DNA of 34,401 bases from an uncultured Acidobacteriia bacterium (GTDB taxonomy: Bacteria; Acidobacteriota; Terriglobia; Bryobacterales; Bryobacteraceae): contig CAIKAS010000113.1 in assembly GCA_903825445.1 (NCBI GenBank), forward strand, positions 1 through 34,401. Direction: 5' to 3'. Every line of letters begins with the position of its first letter. The first letter of the stretch is position 1. A program made the translations under genes and the position numbers. A model generated the notes under the pieces. That model saw only the letters and a program-made list of their open reading frames with translations. It ran no database searches and was not told the DNA's origin. Positions 9,122-18,109 of this stretch are shown piece after piece.

Positions 9122-11215
9122 TCAGAACTTCACCATGATGGCTGCGCTCAATAGTGCCTGACCTTCGCGGAGATCAGGGAACCAGACGCTCTTAATACCG
9201 CCGCCGCAGTTCGTTTCGGCTATCGATAAGGTGCCCGAGCCAGAATCCGCACCAGTCGCGCAGACATAGTCCGCAGGATTTCCGTTGTTTCCTCCGGGCG
9301 GAGTGATGCCGCCCCGGCCCGACCAGTACGGGACGTTCGTATGCCGGTAACCGAATTCGAGGCGGAAGGTTACGAACTGGCTGGGCATGTAGTCGAGCGT
9401 GGCCGTTCCGTCGTACGCCTTCAGAGGTAAGCCTGGCGCACCCGGGAAATAGGGAGTGCCAGAGATCGCGTCGGCGCCGTTGATCGGAAGCACCAACGTA
9501 AGGTACCGTCCGGGATTATTCATCTGGCCGCCACCGAGGGTGAAGCCGAAGAGGTCGTGATGCCACCACAAGCGGTTGTAGATCATGTATCCCAGGAATG
9601 CCTGCTTGGGGCCCCCGGTACCGGTAACGGGGTTATAGGCACCGTGCCCACCGTGGCAAGTCACTCCTTCGCCGGTTTCGCATCCAAGGTCTCCGGTAAA
9701 TGTGAAGGCCATCTTGTCAATGCCATTTCCCGCTACCTGTTTGTCGAAATACTTAATCTCGATGCTGTCGTCGGTGTGATAGCGCTGTCTCTTTGGAAGG
9801 CCGACATTGTCTTCACCGAAACCGTATTGGTTGAGGATGACGGTCATCCAGTCGTGTGGCGTCCATTTGAGTTGTCCACCGAGGCCAGGGTGACCATTCA
9901 TTTTGTTGTACGACTGCCAGCCGTTGATGATCCAGGGTTCGATCTTCAGGTGGTGAGTTGGGAACCACTGTATTCGGACGCCATTGAAAAACCACGGAGT
10001 ATTGGACGACACGTACGACGGCTGGTAGGCCCAGTTATCGAAATTGTGGTAGCTAAACAGGCCGACGTAAGAAACGAAAATACCAGCGTCTATATTGAGT
10101 CCGTGCTGTACGTTCCAGTGGTATCCCCCATAGGCCTCAGACACATATTTGTAGGCGGCCCGGACATCCCATTGGCCCACCGCCGGACTAGGATCGTTGC
10201 GAACAGTCGTCGCGGAAAACATACCGAACAGCATCAGCACGCGACCACGCATATGACCATCATGAAAGTCACCACCGATGGAGAGGTCCTCGAGCTGGAC
10301 TTCGTCACTCCTGAATACTTCGCTCGAACCACCCATGGAGTGGTCAATCGGCTGGTTGAAATCTTCGCCGTAGAACGTGTCGGCACGGAATTCACCACTG
10401 AAGTACTTGCCATCGAGCGGAGAGTCGTGCTGGCGGGTATTGCCGTTGAGCCAGGTCGCGTCCCAATCCGCGAAAGGCGTATCCAGATCCACCGGAGGAG
10501 TTGTTGGGGCCTGGGTGGCCGATGGCGGGGCGGCGGGAGGGACTGAGGCGGTCTGCGGGTTGGGCAGCGGATTGGCAATGGCGGCGGTATCCGGCGAAAG
10601 ACCGGTCAATCCCGAAGCTGCGGGGGATGTCAAAGAAGCTGTCGCGACCGGCGCTGCCTGCGGCTTCGGCGTCAAGATATCGCGAGTCGCGGCTTTGCGG
10701 AACAGCGCTCCCCAAATCCCCTCGCTGGCCTTGTCATTGGCCGCGCTCGTGGCTGAGGCGGTCGTGTTGTTCGTCCCCGGCACGCCCGCTACTGGAGGAG
10801 AATTCGACGAAACCGCAGGCGCCGGCGGAACGGATGACGGCGCGGCCATACCAAGAACTAAGGTTGTCGCTTTACCGGGATTAACCTCGACTCCCGAAGC
10901 CAGCGTATCGGCGAATCCGTCTGCCTGCGAGGTCAGCGAATAGGTCCCGGGTGTGAGGTCCGCGAACGAGTAGATGCCATCGCTGTTCGACATCGTGCTT
11001 CGGATACTGTGATTGTCATCCCGGGTGGCCGTAATGGTGGCCCCTGCGATGGGGGTTTTTGCCGGATTCTTTACCGCACCCACAATGGTTCCCGGTCTGA
11101 CTGCGGGCTTTTGCGCCGCTGTTTCCTGAGCGAGCGCCGCTGGTGTCGAGATCACTCCGGTCAGCGCCACTATGCTGAATACGATGAGAATACTTCGGTT
11201 TTTGTTCGAAGTCAT
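9122..11215 (-). CDS. outer-membrane beta-barrel protein (OmpL/BBP2-like) with N-terminal carboxypeptidase-regulatory-like domain
   Basis: A 697-residue exported protein. The signal peptide ends at ALA-Q (residue 29/30). Residues about 42-122 form a carboxypeptidase-regulatory-like beta sandwich (GTIVGAVKNPAKTPIAGATI, then DGIYSFADLTPGTYSL), a fold common in TonB-linked and surface proteins. A Pro/Ala/Thr-rich linker spans about 125-240. The remainder is rich in aromatic, alternating beta strands (for example WNVQHGLNIDAGIFVSYVGL and KIEPWIINGWQSYN), typical of the putative beta-barrel porin-2 family, and ends in a C-terminal Phe (MVKF) as barrel-assembly signals do. Four Cys occur in the late loops. 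It probably forms a channel for small solutes in the outer membrane. AGGA precedes the ATG. The 329-codon plus-strand frame inside it is antisense shadow. Confidence 0.85.
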   Translation of the reverse strand: MTSNKNRSILIVFSIVALTGVISTPAALAQETAAQKPAVRPGTIVGAVKNPAKTPIAGATITATRDDNHSIRSTMSNSDGIYSFADLTPGTYSLTSQADGFADTLASGVEVNPGKATTLVLGMAAPSSVPPAPAVSSNSPPVAGVPGTNNTTASATSAANDKASEGIWGALFRKAATRDILTPKPQAAPVATASLTSPAASGLTGLSPDTAAIANPLPNPQTASVPPAAPPSATQAPTTPPVDLDTPFADWDATWLNGNTRQHDSPLDGKYFSGEFRADTFYGEDFNQPIDHSMGGSSEVFRSDEVQLEDLSIGGDFHDGHMRGRVLMLFGMFSATTVRNDPSPAVGQWDVRAAYKYVSEAYGGYHWNVQHGLNIDAGIFVSYVGLFSYHNFDNWAYQPSYVSSNTPWFFNGVRIQWFPTHHLKIEPWIINGWQSYNKMNGHPGLGGQLKWTPHDWMTVILNQYGFGEDNVGLPKRQRYHTDDSIEIKYFDKQVAGNGIDKMAFTFTGDLGCETGEGVTCHGGHGAYNPVTGTGGPKQAFLGYMIYNRLWWHHDLFGFTLGGGQMNNPGRYLTLVLPINGADAISGTPYFPGAPGLPLKAYDGTATLDYMPSQFVTFRLEFGYRHTNVPYWSGRGGITPPGGNNGNPADYVCATGADSGSGTLSIAETNCGGGIKSVWFPDLREGQALLSAAIMVKF

Positions 11216-11242
11216 TTGATTGTCCTGTTGCTCCCTTTAGAT

Positions 11243-11272
11243 CCCGCTCCTGACAAACCGCTTCAGAGCGGG
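11243..11272. promoter_or_regulatory. stem-loop in the leader of the barrel gene
   Basis: CCCGCT plus CTGA (11243-11253, with one bulged C) pairs with TCAG plus AGCGGG (11263-11272) around a 9-nt loop. It lies 28 bp upstream of the barrel gene's start codon. It would be in that gene's 5' leader if transcription starts from the TATTAT box at 11313-11318 (minus strand). The rest of the 295-bp divergent gap to the response regulator shows weak promoter-like hexamers only. Confidence 0.4.
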
Positions 11273-11510
11273 TACCCGAAAATGAGCTTAGAAGTCACGG
11301 CATCAGGACGGCATAATAGCCGCATGATGAAATGATTGACTGCCTTCAATTCTTTCGATAGTCCCGATAACGATTACTGGCGTGAAACCAAGGCTTCCTC
11401 GGGATTCACCCGCATTTCATACGAGTTTTTTATGACTTTATTACGGGTTCAGGTCTAATCTTTTTACGGATGGGAGTAAAGACCCGGTAGATCGGGACCG
11501 GAGAGACAGG

Positions 11511-12290
11511 ATGGCGAATGAGTCGGCAGAGCGGCTGTACGGTCCGTCGAACAGTGAGCTGAAACCGGCTGGCCGGCTGCTCATTGTAGACGACGACTAT
11601 TCGATCCGGCGCGCCCTCCACGTGACCCTCTACGCGCAGGGCTTTGAAGTGACTGAAGCCTCCTCGGGCGATGAAGCAATCTCACTGGCGCGCGCCATTC
11701 GGTACGATGCCGTGCTCCTCGATATCAATATGCCAGGCCGGAACGGCGTGGAAGTCTGCCGTGAGCTACGCAACCTTTTCCCGCGCCTGGCGATCCTGAT
11801 GCTCACAGTAAGAAGCGATCAGGATGATCGCATTTTCGCGCTCGATGCCGGAGCGGACGATTATATCGTCAAGCCGTTCCACATGCGGGAGCTTACGGCG
11901 CGTATTCGCGCTGCCGTGCGCCGCGTGCAGACACCCATGGCGGAGAGCGAGCCGCGTATCAGGATCGGCGAGATCCTGCTGGATCCGGCGCGCCGATACG
12001 TGGAGAAAGCCGGTCAGGTCGTCCAACTGACGCCTAAGGAGTTCGATTTACTCGCCCACCTGATGTCTCATCCCGGTTTACCCGTCCATCACGCGCGACT
12101 CCTGACCGTTGTTTGGGGTGCGGACTACGCCAGCAGAACGGAGTATCTGCGGACGTTCATTCGTCAGCTCCGAAAAAAGCTGGAGGACGACCCGACCCGG
12201 CCGCGATATCTTCTAACTGATAGTCACATCGGTTACCGGTTCGCCGATGCCGCTTCACTCAACGAAACACCGAGCAATGGGATAGAGTGA
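11511..12290 (+). CDS. OmpR/KdpE-type response regulator (first of two)
   Basis: The 259-residue regulator has a receiver domain (residues about 25-140) with acidic pocket VDDD, phospho-acceptor Asp71 in LLDINMPG and Lys121 in VKPF. A winged-helix output domain follows (about 150-250), with LTPKEFDLLAHLMSH and YLRTFIRQLRKKLEDD. GAGAGAC upstream of the ATG may serve as the ribosome binding site. The N-terminus carries about 20 extra residues; a later start is possible, but the upstream stretch is open and no better-placed site is seen. Four bp separate it from the kinase. The DNA-binding domain is a close paralogue of that of the regulator at 13797. KdpE-like by sequence; no kdpFABC is in the window. 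Confidence 0.93.
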   Translation: MANESAERLYGPSNSELKPAGRLLIVDDDYSIRRALHVTLYAQGFEVTEASSGDEAISLARAIRYDAVLLDINMPGRNGVEVCRELRNLFPRLAILMLTVRSDQDDRIFALDAGADDYIVKPFHMRELTARIRAAVRRVQTPMAESEPRIRIGEILLDPARRYVEKAGQVVQLTPKEFDLLAHLMSHPGLPVHHARLLTVVWGADYASRTEYLRTFIRQLRKKLEDDPTRPRYLLTDSHIGYRFADAASLNETPSNGIE

Positions 12291-12294
12291 ACGC

Positions 12295-13800
12295 ATGGCG
12301 ACGCCGGTTAATCCTGTCGCAGACATTCACGACTACGGGCACATTCGCTGGAACGCTCCTCGCTCGCTAAGGCATACAGCCATTGGCGTGCTCGGCGGCA
12401 TCGCCGCAGTTAGCGTGATCACCCTTTTGGCCTTCCGGCTTCACGTGAATCTGACGGCGGCGGCTTTCCTTCACTTAGTGGTCGTGGTCCTGGTGGCACG
12501 GCAATCAGGCTTCTGGACTGCGAGCATCGTCTCAGTAATTGCCGTCGTATACCAGTTGTATTTTTTGGTTCCTCCCGTCCTCACTTGGGTCGTCTCAGAC
12601 CCGCAGAACTGGATTGCCCTCGGCACGTTTGAGTACTGCGCCCTCATTGTCAGCCGTCTTTCAGGCCACGCTGCGCGACAGACGCAGATCGCCAGACGAC
12701 GACAGGAGGAGACAGAAGGCTTATATGACATCAGCCGACTGGTCTTGCTCATGGACAGAAGCCTGGAGCCCGCACCTCAACTGACAGTGCTCGTGCGGAG
12801 GGTTTTTCATTGCCAGAGTGTTGCTTTATTCGATGCGGAATCCGGGGTTATGGCGCTTACGGACGAACCCTGCGCGGGGCTGGACGAGAGGACAAGAGCC
12901 GCCTACGCCTCAACCCGGGACTGGTTTGACGGGAGTGATCGCACATGGTTCTGTGTCCTGCGGATGGGACTGCGTCCGGTTGGCGCTTTGGCTCTCCACG
13001 GAGGTGACATTAGCGAGCCTGTGGCGAGGGCGTTGGCGTCGCTGGTCGCAGTCGCACTTGAGCGCTTTCGCTCATTTGAAAAGGAGAGCCGGGCGGAAGC
13101 TGCTCGCCGAAACGAGCAACTCCGCACCGCAGTGCTCGATGCGCTTGCCCATGACGTCAAGACTCCGCTCACGGCAATTCGCGCCGCCAGTTCGGGCCTG
13201 TTGGAAGTAGGGGCGCTGACTCCCAATCAAAGTGAACTCATCACTCTGATCGACGACGAAGCGGGACGACTCGACGAAATCACGAATCGTCTGCTCGGGA
13301 TTGCAAAGTTAGACGAAAAAGAAGTGCAGATGCATCCGTGCAGCCTTCGCCTGGATCTATTAATAAGGGCGGTAGTGAGCGCGTTTGAAGGCAGGTCGCC
13401 GGGCCACGTAATTCGGATTTCAGGGCTGACCGGTGACATGGTGATCTCGGGCGACAGAGAATTGCTTCGCATGGGCGTGTCGCAACTCATTGACAACGCT
13501 ATCAAGTATTCAGCGGCAGGTTCGGAGATCCGAATTGCGGCACAAACAAGGGGCGGAGAGATCCTGCTCAGTGTGAATAACAAGGGCCCGGTGATTCCGC
13601 CGGCCGACCTGGACCGGATTTTCGAGCGGTTCTATCGGGCACCTGGAACCGCTCACCATGTACCGGGAACAGGACTGGGGCTGTCGATCACGCGAAAGAT
13701 AGCTGCCGCTCATTCAGGACGCGTGTGGGCAACCAGCGGCGCCGATTCGGGGACAACGTTCTTTTTGGCCTTGCCCACGGACGCAGGAGTAAAGATATGA
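12295..13800 (+). CDS. KdpD-like sensor histidine kinase lacking the Usp/KdpD N-terminal domains
   Basis: A 501-residue membrane kinase. Residues about 25-125 hold four hydrophobic segments of the DUF4118 (KdpD-type) membrane module. A GAF-like segment follows (about 145-255), then HisKA with His286 in LAHDVKTPLTAIRA, and the HATPase with Asn401 in LIDNAIKYS, the FERFYR loop and GTGLGLSITRKI. It lacks the large cytoplasmic KdpD sensor and Usp domains of E. coli KdpD, so it resembles only KdpD's C-terminal half. It starts 4 bp after the first regulator and its TGA overlaps the ATG of the second, so the three are one translationally coupled unit. The signal is unknown; the KdpD resemblance hints at potassium or turgor, but no transporter genes confirm it. 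Confidence 0.92.
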   Translation: MATPVNPVADIHDYGHIRWNAPRSLRHTAIGVLGGIAAVSVITLLAFRLHVNLTAAAFLHLVVVVLVARQSGFWTASIVSVIAVVYQLYFLVPPVLTWVVSDPQNWIALGTFEYCALIVSRLSGHAARQTQIARRRQEETEGLYDISRLVLLMDRSLEPAPQLTVLVRRVFHCQSVALFDAESGVMALTDEPCAGLDERTRAAYASTRDWFDGSDRTWFCVLRMGLRPVGALALHGGDISEPVARALASLVAVALERFRSFEKESRAEAARRNEQLRTAVLDALAHDVKTPLTAIRAASSGLLEVGALTPNQSELITLIDDEAGRLDEITNRLLGIAKLDEKEVQMHPCSLRLDLLIRAVVSAFEGRSPGHVIRISGLTGDMVISGDRELLRMGVSQLIDNAIKYSAAGSEIRIAAQTRGGEILLSVNNKGPVIPPADLDRIFERFYRAPGTAHHVPGTGLGLSITRKIAAAHSGRVWATSGADSGTTFFLALPTDAGVKI

Positions 13801-14492
13801 CAGGGTCGAACGGCAGCATCCTGATAGTGGATGATGACCCGGGTATCCGGCGAGCGCTCGGCTCAACTCTGACGGCGCTCGGGTACAAGACGGATGAGGC
13901 TACGAGCGGTGAAGACGGAATCGAAATGGCGCGGCGTCGTCAGTATGACGTGATATTGCTGGACGTGAACATGCCGGGCAAAGGCGGGCTTGAGGCGTGT
14001 CGGGACTTGCGGCGCGAGTCGCCGAATGCCGGCATCCTTATGATCACGGTCCGGGACAGCGAAGACGACAAGGTTGAGGCACTGGAAGCGGGTGCGGATG
14101 ACTTCATCACCAAGCCGTTCGTGATACCGGAGTTGATGGCGCGTTTGAGGGCCATCCAGCGAGGAAGAACAACGGTAACGCCGAAGCCGGACCGGACTGT
14201 TATTGGCGCAATCAGTCTGGACCGCAGCCACCGGGCCGTTGCAAAGTCGGGGAAACTGCTGCATCTCACGCCTAAGGAGTTCGATGTTCTTGAGTACCTG
14301 ATGAGTCATGCCGGCGCACCGGTTCGGCATGAGGATTTATTGCGAGCCATATGGGGACCTGATTACAGCGGTGAAGTGGAGTACCTGAGGACGCTGGTAC
14401 GCCAACTGCGCAAGAAGATCGAGGACTCGCCCGCAGAGCCGACCTATCTGACCACGGACGCGTTTTTTGGATATCGCTTTCGCGCCGAGTAA
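13797..14492 (+). CDS. OmpR/KdpE-type response regulator (second of two)
   Basis: The 231-residue regulator starts at the ATG in the ATGA overlap with the kinase stop; AGGAG lies upstream at normal spacing. An earlier in-frame ATG (13725) lies inside the kinase and is rejected. The receiver domain has VDDD, phospho-acceptor Asp56 in LLDVNMPG and Lys106 in TKPF. The winged-helix domain (LTPKEFDVLEYLMSH, then EYLRTLVRQLRKKIEDS) strongly resembles that of the first regulator, so the pair probably arose by duplication. Its stop codon directly abuts that of glgB on the other strand. Confidence 0.93.
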   Translation: MTGSNGSILIVDDDPGIRRALGSTLTALGYKTDEATSGEDGIEMARRRQYDVILLDVNMPGKGGLEACRDLRRESPNAGILMITVRDSEDDKVEALEAGADDFITKPFVIPELMARLRAIQRGRTTVTPKPDRTVIGAISLDRSHRAVAKSGKLLHLTPKEFDVLEYLMSHAGAPVRHEDLLRAIWGPDYSGEVEYLRTLVRQLRKKIEDSPAEPTYLTTDAFFGYRFRAE

Positions 14493-16691
14493 CTAACGCT
14501 CCAGCCGGAAGGCCAGAATAGCCAAGGGCGGCAGCGTTACCGTGATGGTGCAGGGGCGGCCATGGTGCTGCTCATCCACGGACATAACGCCGCCGGCGTT
14601 GCCGCAGTTACTGCCGCCGAACATGGCGGAATCTGAGTTCAACACTTCGCGGTAGAAGCCAGCCTCGGGAACGCCGATGGCGTAGCCAAGCCTCGGTACC
14701 GGCGTGAAATTACAGGCGAAGACGATGCAGTCCGATCGGTCCTCGGCGCGGCGCAGGAATGAGATGGTGGATTGATCGACATCGGAGAAATCGATCCACT
14801 CAAAGCCGTTGTGATTGAACTCCACCTGATGGAGCGCGGGCTGTTCGCGATAGAGGTGGTTCAGAGCGCGAACGTAGGCGCGCAGACCGTCGTGGATGGG
14901 GAAGCGCAGAATGTCCCAGGGCACGCTGGAGTTGGAATTCCATTCGTCATAATCGCCGATATCACAACCCATGAACAGGAGTTTCTTACCGGGATGCGCG
15001 AACATGTAGCCAAGAAACGCGCGCGCGTTGGCGAACTTCTGCCACTGGTCGCCGGGCATTTTGCCGATAAGTGAGTTCTTGCCGTAAACGACTTCATCGT
15101 GCGAGATGGGGAGCAGGAAGTTTTCAGTGAATGCGTACAGCATGCTGAAAGTGATCTGGTTGTGATGGTACTTGCGGTGCACAGGATCAACGCCGAAGTA
15201 GGCGAGCATGTCGTGCATCCAGCCCATATTCCACTTCATAGTGAAACCGAGGCCACCCGCGTAGACAGGTCTTGAGACGCCGGGGAATGAAGTGGATTCC
15301 TCGGCGATAGTGAACGCGCCAGGCACAGTATGGGCCTGTTCATTGAAGCGGCGAAGGAATTCAATAGCTTCCAGGTTCTCCCGTCCGCCGAATTTATTAG
15401 GGATCCATTCTCCGTCTTTGCGGGAATAGTCGAGATAGAGCATGGAGGCGACAGCATCCACGCGGAGTCCATCAATATGATATTTCTTCAGCCAAAAGAG
15501 GGCGTTGGAGACGAGAAACTCGCGGACTTCATTGCGGCCGAAATTGAAGATGAGCGTGCCCCAGTCGCGATGTTCGCCCAGCCTGGGATCGGCGTGTTCG
15601 TAGAGCGCCGTGCCATCGAAGTAGGCCAGCCCGTGCGCATCCTTCGGAAAGTGCGCAGGCACCCAGTCCATGATGACGCCGATTCCGGCCTGGTGGCAGG
15701 CATCGACAAAGTACATGAAGTCTGCCGGTTCGCCGAAGCGGGCAGTGGGTGCGAAATAGCCGGTCACCTGATAGCCCCAGGATCCAGAGAAGGGGTGTTC
15801 CTGGATCGGCATCAACTCAATGTGGGTGTAGCCCATGCTGGTGACGTAGCCAACCAGTTGGTCGGCCAGTTCACGGTACGAGAGCGGCTCACCGCCGTAG
15901 CCGCGCCGCCAGGATTCCAGATGAACTTCGTAGACCGAGATTGGCTCTTTGAGCCAGTTGCGCTTGCCGCGTGATTCCATCCAGGCGGCATCGTTCCACT
16001 GGTGTTGGTCGAGATCGCAGACGACGGATGCCGATTTTGGCGGCCGTTCGCTGGCGAAACCGAACGGATCGGACTTGAGCTGCTGATAGCCCTGAAGGCG
16101 GGACCGGACCAGATACTTGTAAGCGTCGCCAGCCTTCACGCCCGGAAGGAAAATCTCCCAGATACCGGCGTCACGCCTGCGCATAGGATGAGTGCGCGTA
16201 TCCCAGGAGTTGAAGTCACCGGCCACAGACACAGCTTCGGCATTCGGTGCCCAGACGGCGAAACGAACACCGGCAACCCCATCGAGAGAGATGCAGTGCG
16301 CGCCCATGGTGTTCCAGGATTCGTAGAGCTTGCCTTCGGAATGCAGGTGTAGATCAAAGCTGGTGATGATGGTTCCGAAGCGGTAAGGGTCTTCGACGAT
16401 AGAGACTATGCCCTGACGGTCCACAACGGCGAGTTGGTAGCGATCAGGAGTATCGAGGATCGTCGCCGAGAAGAAGCCTTCTTTGTGCAGGCGCTCCATG
16501 GGGATGCGGTTACCACCGGTGAGGACTTCCACGGACTCGGTCTGGGGCAGGAATGCGCGAACCGTCCAGGCATCGCGCGAAGGAATCGGGTGAGGGCCCA
16601 AAACCGCGAACGGATCGCCGCAATAGCCGCCAGCGACCGCGTCGATCAGCGCGGGCAGGATGAGAGCCCCTTCCATTTTTTCTGGTTTCAT
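14493..16691 (-). CDS. glgB: 1,4-alpha-glucan (glycogen) branching enzyme
   Basis: The 732-residue enzyme has the full GlgB layout. N-terminal beta domains (residues about 10-230, including a CBM48 segment with [22 protein letters not shown]) are followed by the GH13 barrel and a C-terminal beta domain. Catalytic residues are Asp412 in [10 protein letters not shown], Glu465 in IAEES, and Asp532 in SHDEVV, with spacing close to that of the E. coli enzyme. It makes alpha-1,6 branches in glycogen. The start at 16691 gives family length; the in-frame extension to 17612 is antisense to the deaminase gene and is rejected. Its promoter must lie in the 15-bp gap or inside the deaminase gene. No glgA, glgC or glgX is nearby. 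Confidence 0.95.
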   Translation of the reverse strand: MKPEKMEGALILPALIDAVAGGYCGDPFAVLGPHPIPSRDAWTVRAFLPQTESVEVLTGGNRIPMERLHKEGFFSATILDTPDRYQLAVVDRQGIVSIVEDPYRFGTIITSFDLHLHSEGKLYESWNTMGAHCISLDGVAGVRFAVWAPNAEAVSVAGDFNSWDTRTHPMRRRDAGIWEIFLPGVKAGDAYKYLVRSRLQGYQQLKSDPFGFASERPPKSASVVCDLDQHQWNDAAWMESRGKRNWLKEPISVYEVHLESWRRGYGGEPLSYRELADQLVGYVTSMGYTHIELMPIQEHPFSGSWGYQVTGYFAPTARFGEPADFMYFVDACHQAGIGVIMDWVPAHFPKDAHGLAYFDGTALYEHADPRLGEHRDWGTLIFNFGRNEVREFLVSNALFWLKKYHIDGLRVDAVASMLYLDYSRKDGEWIPNKFGGRENLEAIEFLRRFNEQAHTVPGAFTIAEESTSFPGVSRPVYAGGLGFTMKWNMGWMHDMLAYFGVDPVHRKYHHNQITFSMLYAFTENFLLPISHDEVVYGKNSLIGKMPGDQWQKFANARAFLGYMFAHPGKKLLFMGCDIGDYDEWNSNSSVPWDILRFPIHDGLRAYVRALNHLYREQPALHQVEFNHNGFEWIDFSDVDQSTISFLRRAEDRSDCIVFACNFTPVPRLGYAIGVPEAGFYREVLNSDSAMFGGSNCGNAGGVMSVDEQHHGRPCTITVTLPPLAILAFRLER

Positions 16692-16701
16692 GGGAACTTC
16701 T

Positions 16702-16707
16702 ATTCTA
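16702..16707 (-). promoter_or_regulatory. possible -10 box of glgB overlapping the start codon of the divergent deaminase
   Basis: TAGAAT on the minus strand ends 10 nt before the glgB ATG. It overlaps the first base of the ATG at 16707 on the plus strand. No convincing -35 is seen. The 15-bp gap thus holds this box plus GGGAA (16692-16696), the likely ribosome binding site of the deaminase. Confidence 0.3.
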
Positions 16708-17618
16708 TGGGCTTCACAGAGCTGCACTTGCACCTTGAGGGTACGGTAGACAGAGAAACGGTACGGATGCTGGATCCGCTGGCAACGCGCGAGGAGGTGG
16801 ATCGCGTGTGGGGGTTTAGCGATTTCGGCGGTTTCCTGGACTGCTTTAAGTTCACGGCGCGACGTCTGCGCGGACCGGCGGACTACGCGCTGGTGACGCG
16901 AAGGATGATCGAATCTCTGGCAAAACAGGGCATTTCTTATGCCGAGGTGACAATCGGCGCGGGCGTTGTGCAATGGCTCGGATACGATTTCGACAGTGTC
17001 TGGCGAGCTATTCGGGAAGCCCAGCGAGAGGTGCAAAAGACCATTCCCGTGGAAGTCTGGTGGAACCTGGACGCGATTCGGCAATTGGGCGCCGATCACG
17101 TGATGGAGATTGCGAGGCTCACGGCGAAGTATGTCGGCGACGGCGTAGTCTCGTTTGGAGTTGGCGGCGATGAAGTGCGCGGACGGGCTTCGGAGTTTCG
17201 GGCGGCTTATCAATATGCCAGGGACGCCGGACTGCGATTGACGGCTCATGCGGGTGAGACCGATGGACCCGAATCGGTGCGAAGTGCGCTGGATATTGGC
17301 GCGGAGCGGATAGGGCACGGGATTCGGGCGGTAGAAGACGCAGATCTGCTGCGACGTTTGCGCGAGGAAAGGATCCCGCTGGAGGTTTGCATTACGAGCA
17401 ACGTGCGAACAGGCGCGGTTCCTTCGCTTGCGGCGCATCCGGTGCGGCAACTGGTGGATGCGGGGGTGATTGTCACGCTGAATACCGACGATCCAGGGAT
17501 GTTTGGCTGTGATTTGGCCGGGGAGTTTCGGATCGCCGCGGAAGTGTTCGGGCTGAGCGCTGCGGAACTGGCGCAGATCCGTCGAAATGCGGAAGAGTTC
17601 CGATTTGGCCACAGATAA
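16707..17618 (+). CDS. adenosine deaminase family amidohydrolase
   Basis: A 303-residue metal-dependent deaminase. The HLHLEG motif at residues 7-12 gives His7 and His9 as metal ligands. HAGE (His181, Glu184) and GHG (His204) follow, and LNTDDP supplies Asp261/Asp262. Family members remove the amino group from adenosine, adenine or aminodeoxyfutalosine. This one is shorter than typical adenosine deaminases (about 330-350), so adenosine specificity is not certain. The start at 16707 puts HLHLEG at the expected N-terminal position; the open frame upstream to 16434 is antisense to glgB. The last codons and the TAA are provided by an 11-bp-period repeat, so the C-terminus may have been altered by repeat insertion. 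Confidence 0.88.
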   Translation: MGFTELHLHLEGTVDRETVRMLDPLATREEVDRVWGFSDFGGFLDCFKFTARRLRGPADYALVTRRMIESLAKQGISYAEVTIGAGVVQWLGYDFDSVWRAIREAQREVQKTIPVEVWWNLDAIRQLGADHVMEIARLTAKYVGDGVVSFGVGGDEVRGRASEFRAAYQYARDAGLRLTAHAGETDGPESVRSALDIGAERIGHGIRAVEDADLLRRLREERIPLEVCITSNVRTGAVPSLAAHPVRQLVDAGVIVTLNTDDPGMFGCDLAGEFRIAAEVFGLSAAELAQIRRNAEEFRFGHR

Positions 17619-17638
17619 AACACAGATTCTCCACGGAT
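17610..17638. repeat. three-unit 11-bp-period repeat (CACAGAT/CACAGAT/CACGGAT)
   Basis: The units start at 17610, 17621 and 17632, exactly 11 bp apart, with variable AT-rich or TC spacers. The first unit contains the final codons and most of the stop of the deaminase gene. A related set of units occurs at 20162-20198. Confidence 0.7.
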
Positions 17639-17849
17639 AGGCCCTTAATTACGTTTTACAAAACGAAGCCGATTCGTCGCGCGGGGTCTTCGTGGCGGAA
17701 TTCGGTTGCGGATTGTTGGGTGAGTCCTTTTTGGACGGATCGCCAGTCGCAGATGCCCATATTAAGAGAGATCCGTGCCAGCTTCGGCGGATTCGTTGCG
17801 ATAGAGGCGGTCGGTCTGGAGTTTTCGGAGTTCGGCGGTGACCGGGCAA
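17639..17849. other. non-coding stretch, no gene supported
   Basis: Short frames are open on the minus strand, for example one starting MGICDWRSVQKGLTQQ (near 17761) and ending in GFVL, but none has a ribosome binding site or a recognisable domain. It may be part of a dispersed repeat or decayed coding DNA. Confidence 0.3.
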
Positions 17850-18109
17850 CTAGGGCTCGTAGAAAACACCGGTAATGAAGCTGACCGAGGCCTGTGCAAA
17901 ACCGAGATCCAGACCCGGCGCCGTAAAGGTCTGCGGGAACCCGACCTCCGAGATCTGGATCTGGGGGGATAAAGACGGATTGGCTGCGATGGACGGGTCC
18001 GCCGGGAGCGAAAGCAAAACCGAGGCGGGAATCGAAAATTGGCCGGCAGCTCCAGGCCGCAGAGAAGAAGGCCGACCAGGCCGGACGCGGCTAGTGCTCG
18101 TTCCATCAT
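17850..18109 (-). pseudogene. probable frameshifted remnant of a small secreted protein
   Basis: A minus-strand ATG at 18109 opens a good signal peptide (MMERALAASGLVGLLLCGLE). The same frame then becomes an implausible Arg/Pro/Ser-rich string. In the neighbouring frame a protein-like sequence begins at the same point (GAAGQFSIPASVLLSLPAD) and continues with SEVGFPQTFTAPGLDLGFAQ to a stop at 17850-17852. Joining the two would give a secreted protein of roughly 85 residues. The simplest reading is a single frameshift. An alternative is that both are chance open frames in GC-rich DNA. I do not recognise the family. Confidence 0.35.

Noticed and set aside
9557-10546. 329-codon plus-strand open frame inside the barrel gene
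   Set aside because: It is antisense to a full-length exported protein and shows no domain; GC-rich codon use produces such shadows.
16692-17612. 307-codon N-terminal extension of glgB
   Set aside because: It is antisense to the deaminase gene, and glgB has family length from the ATG at 16691.
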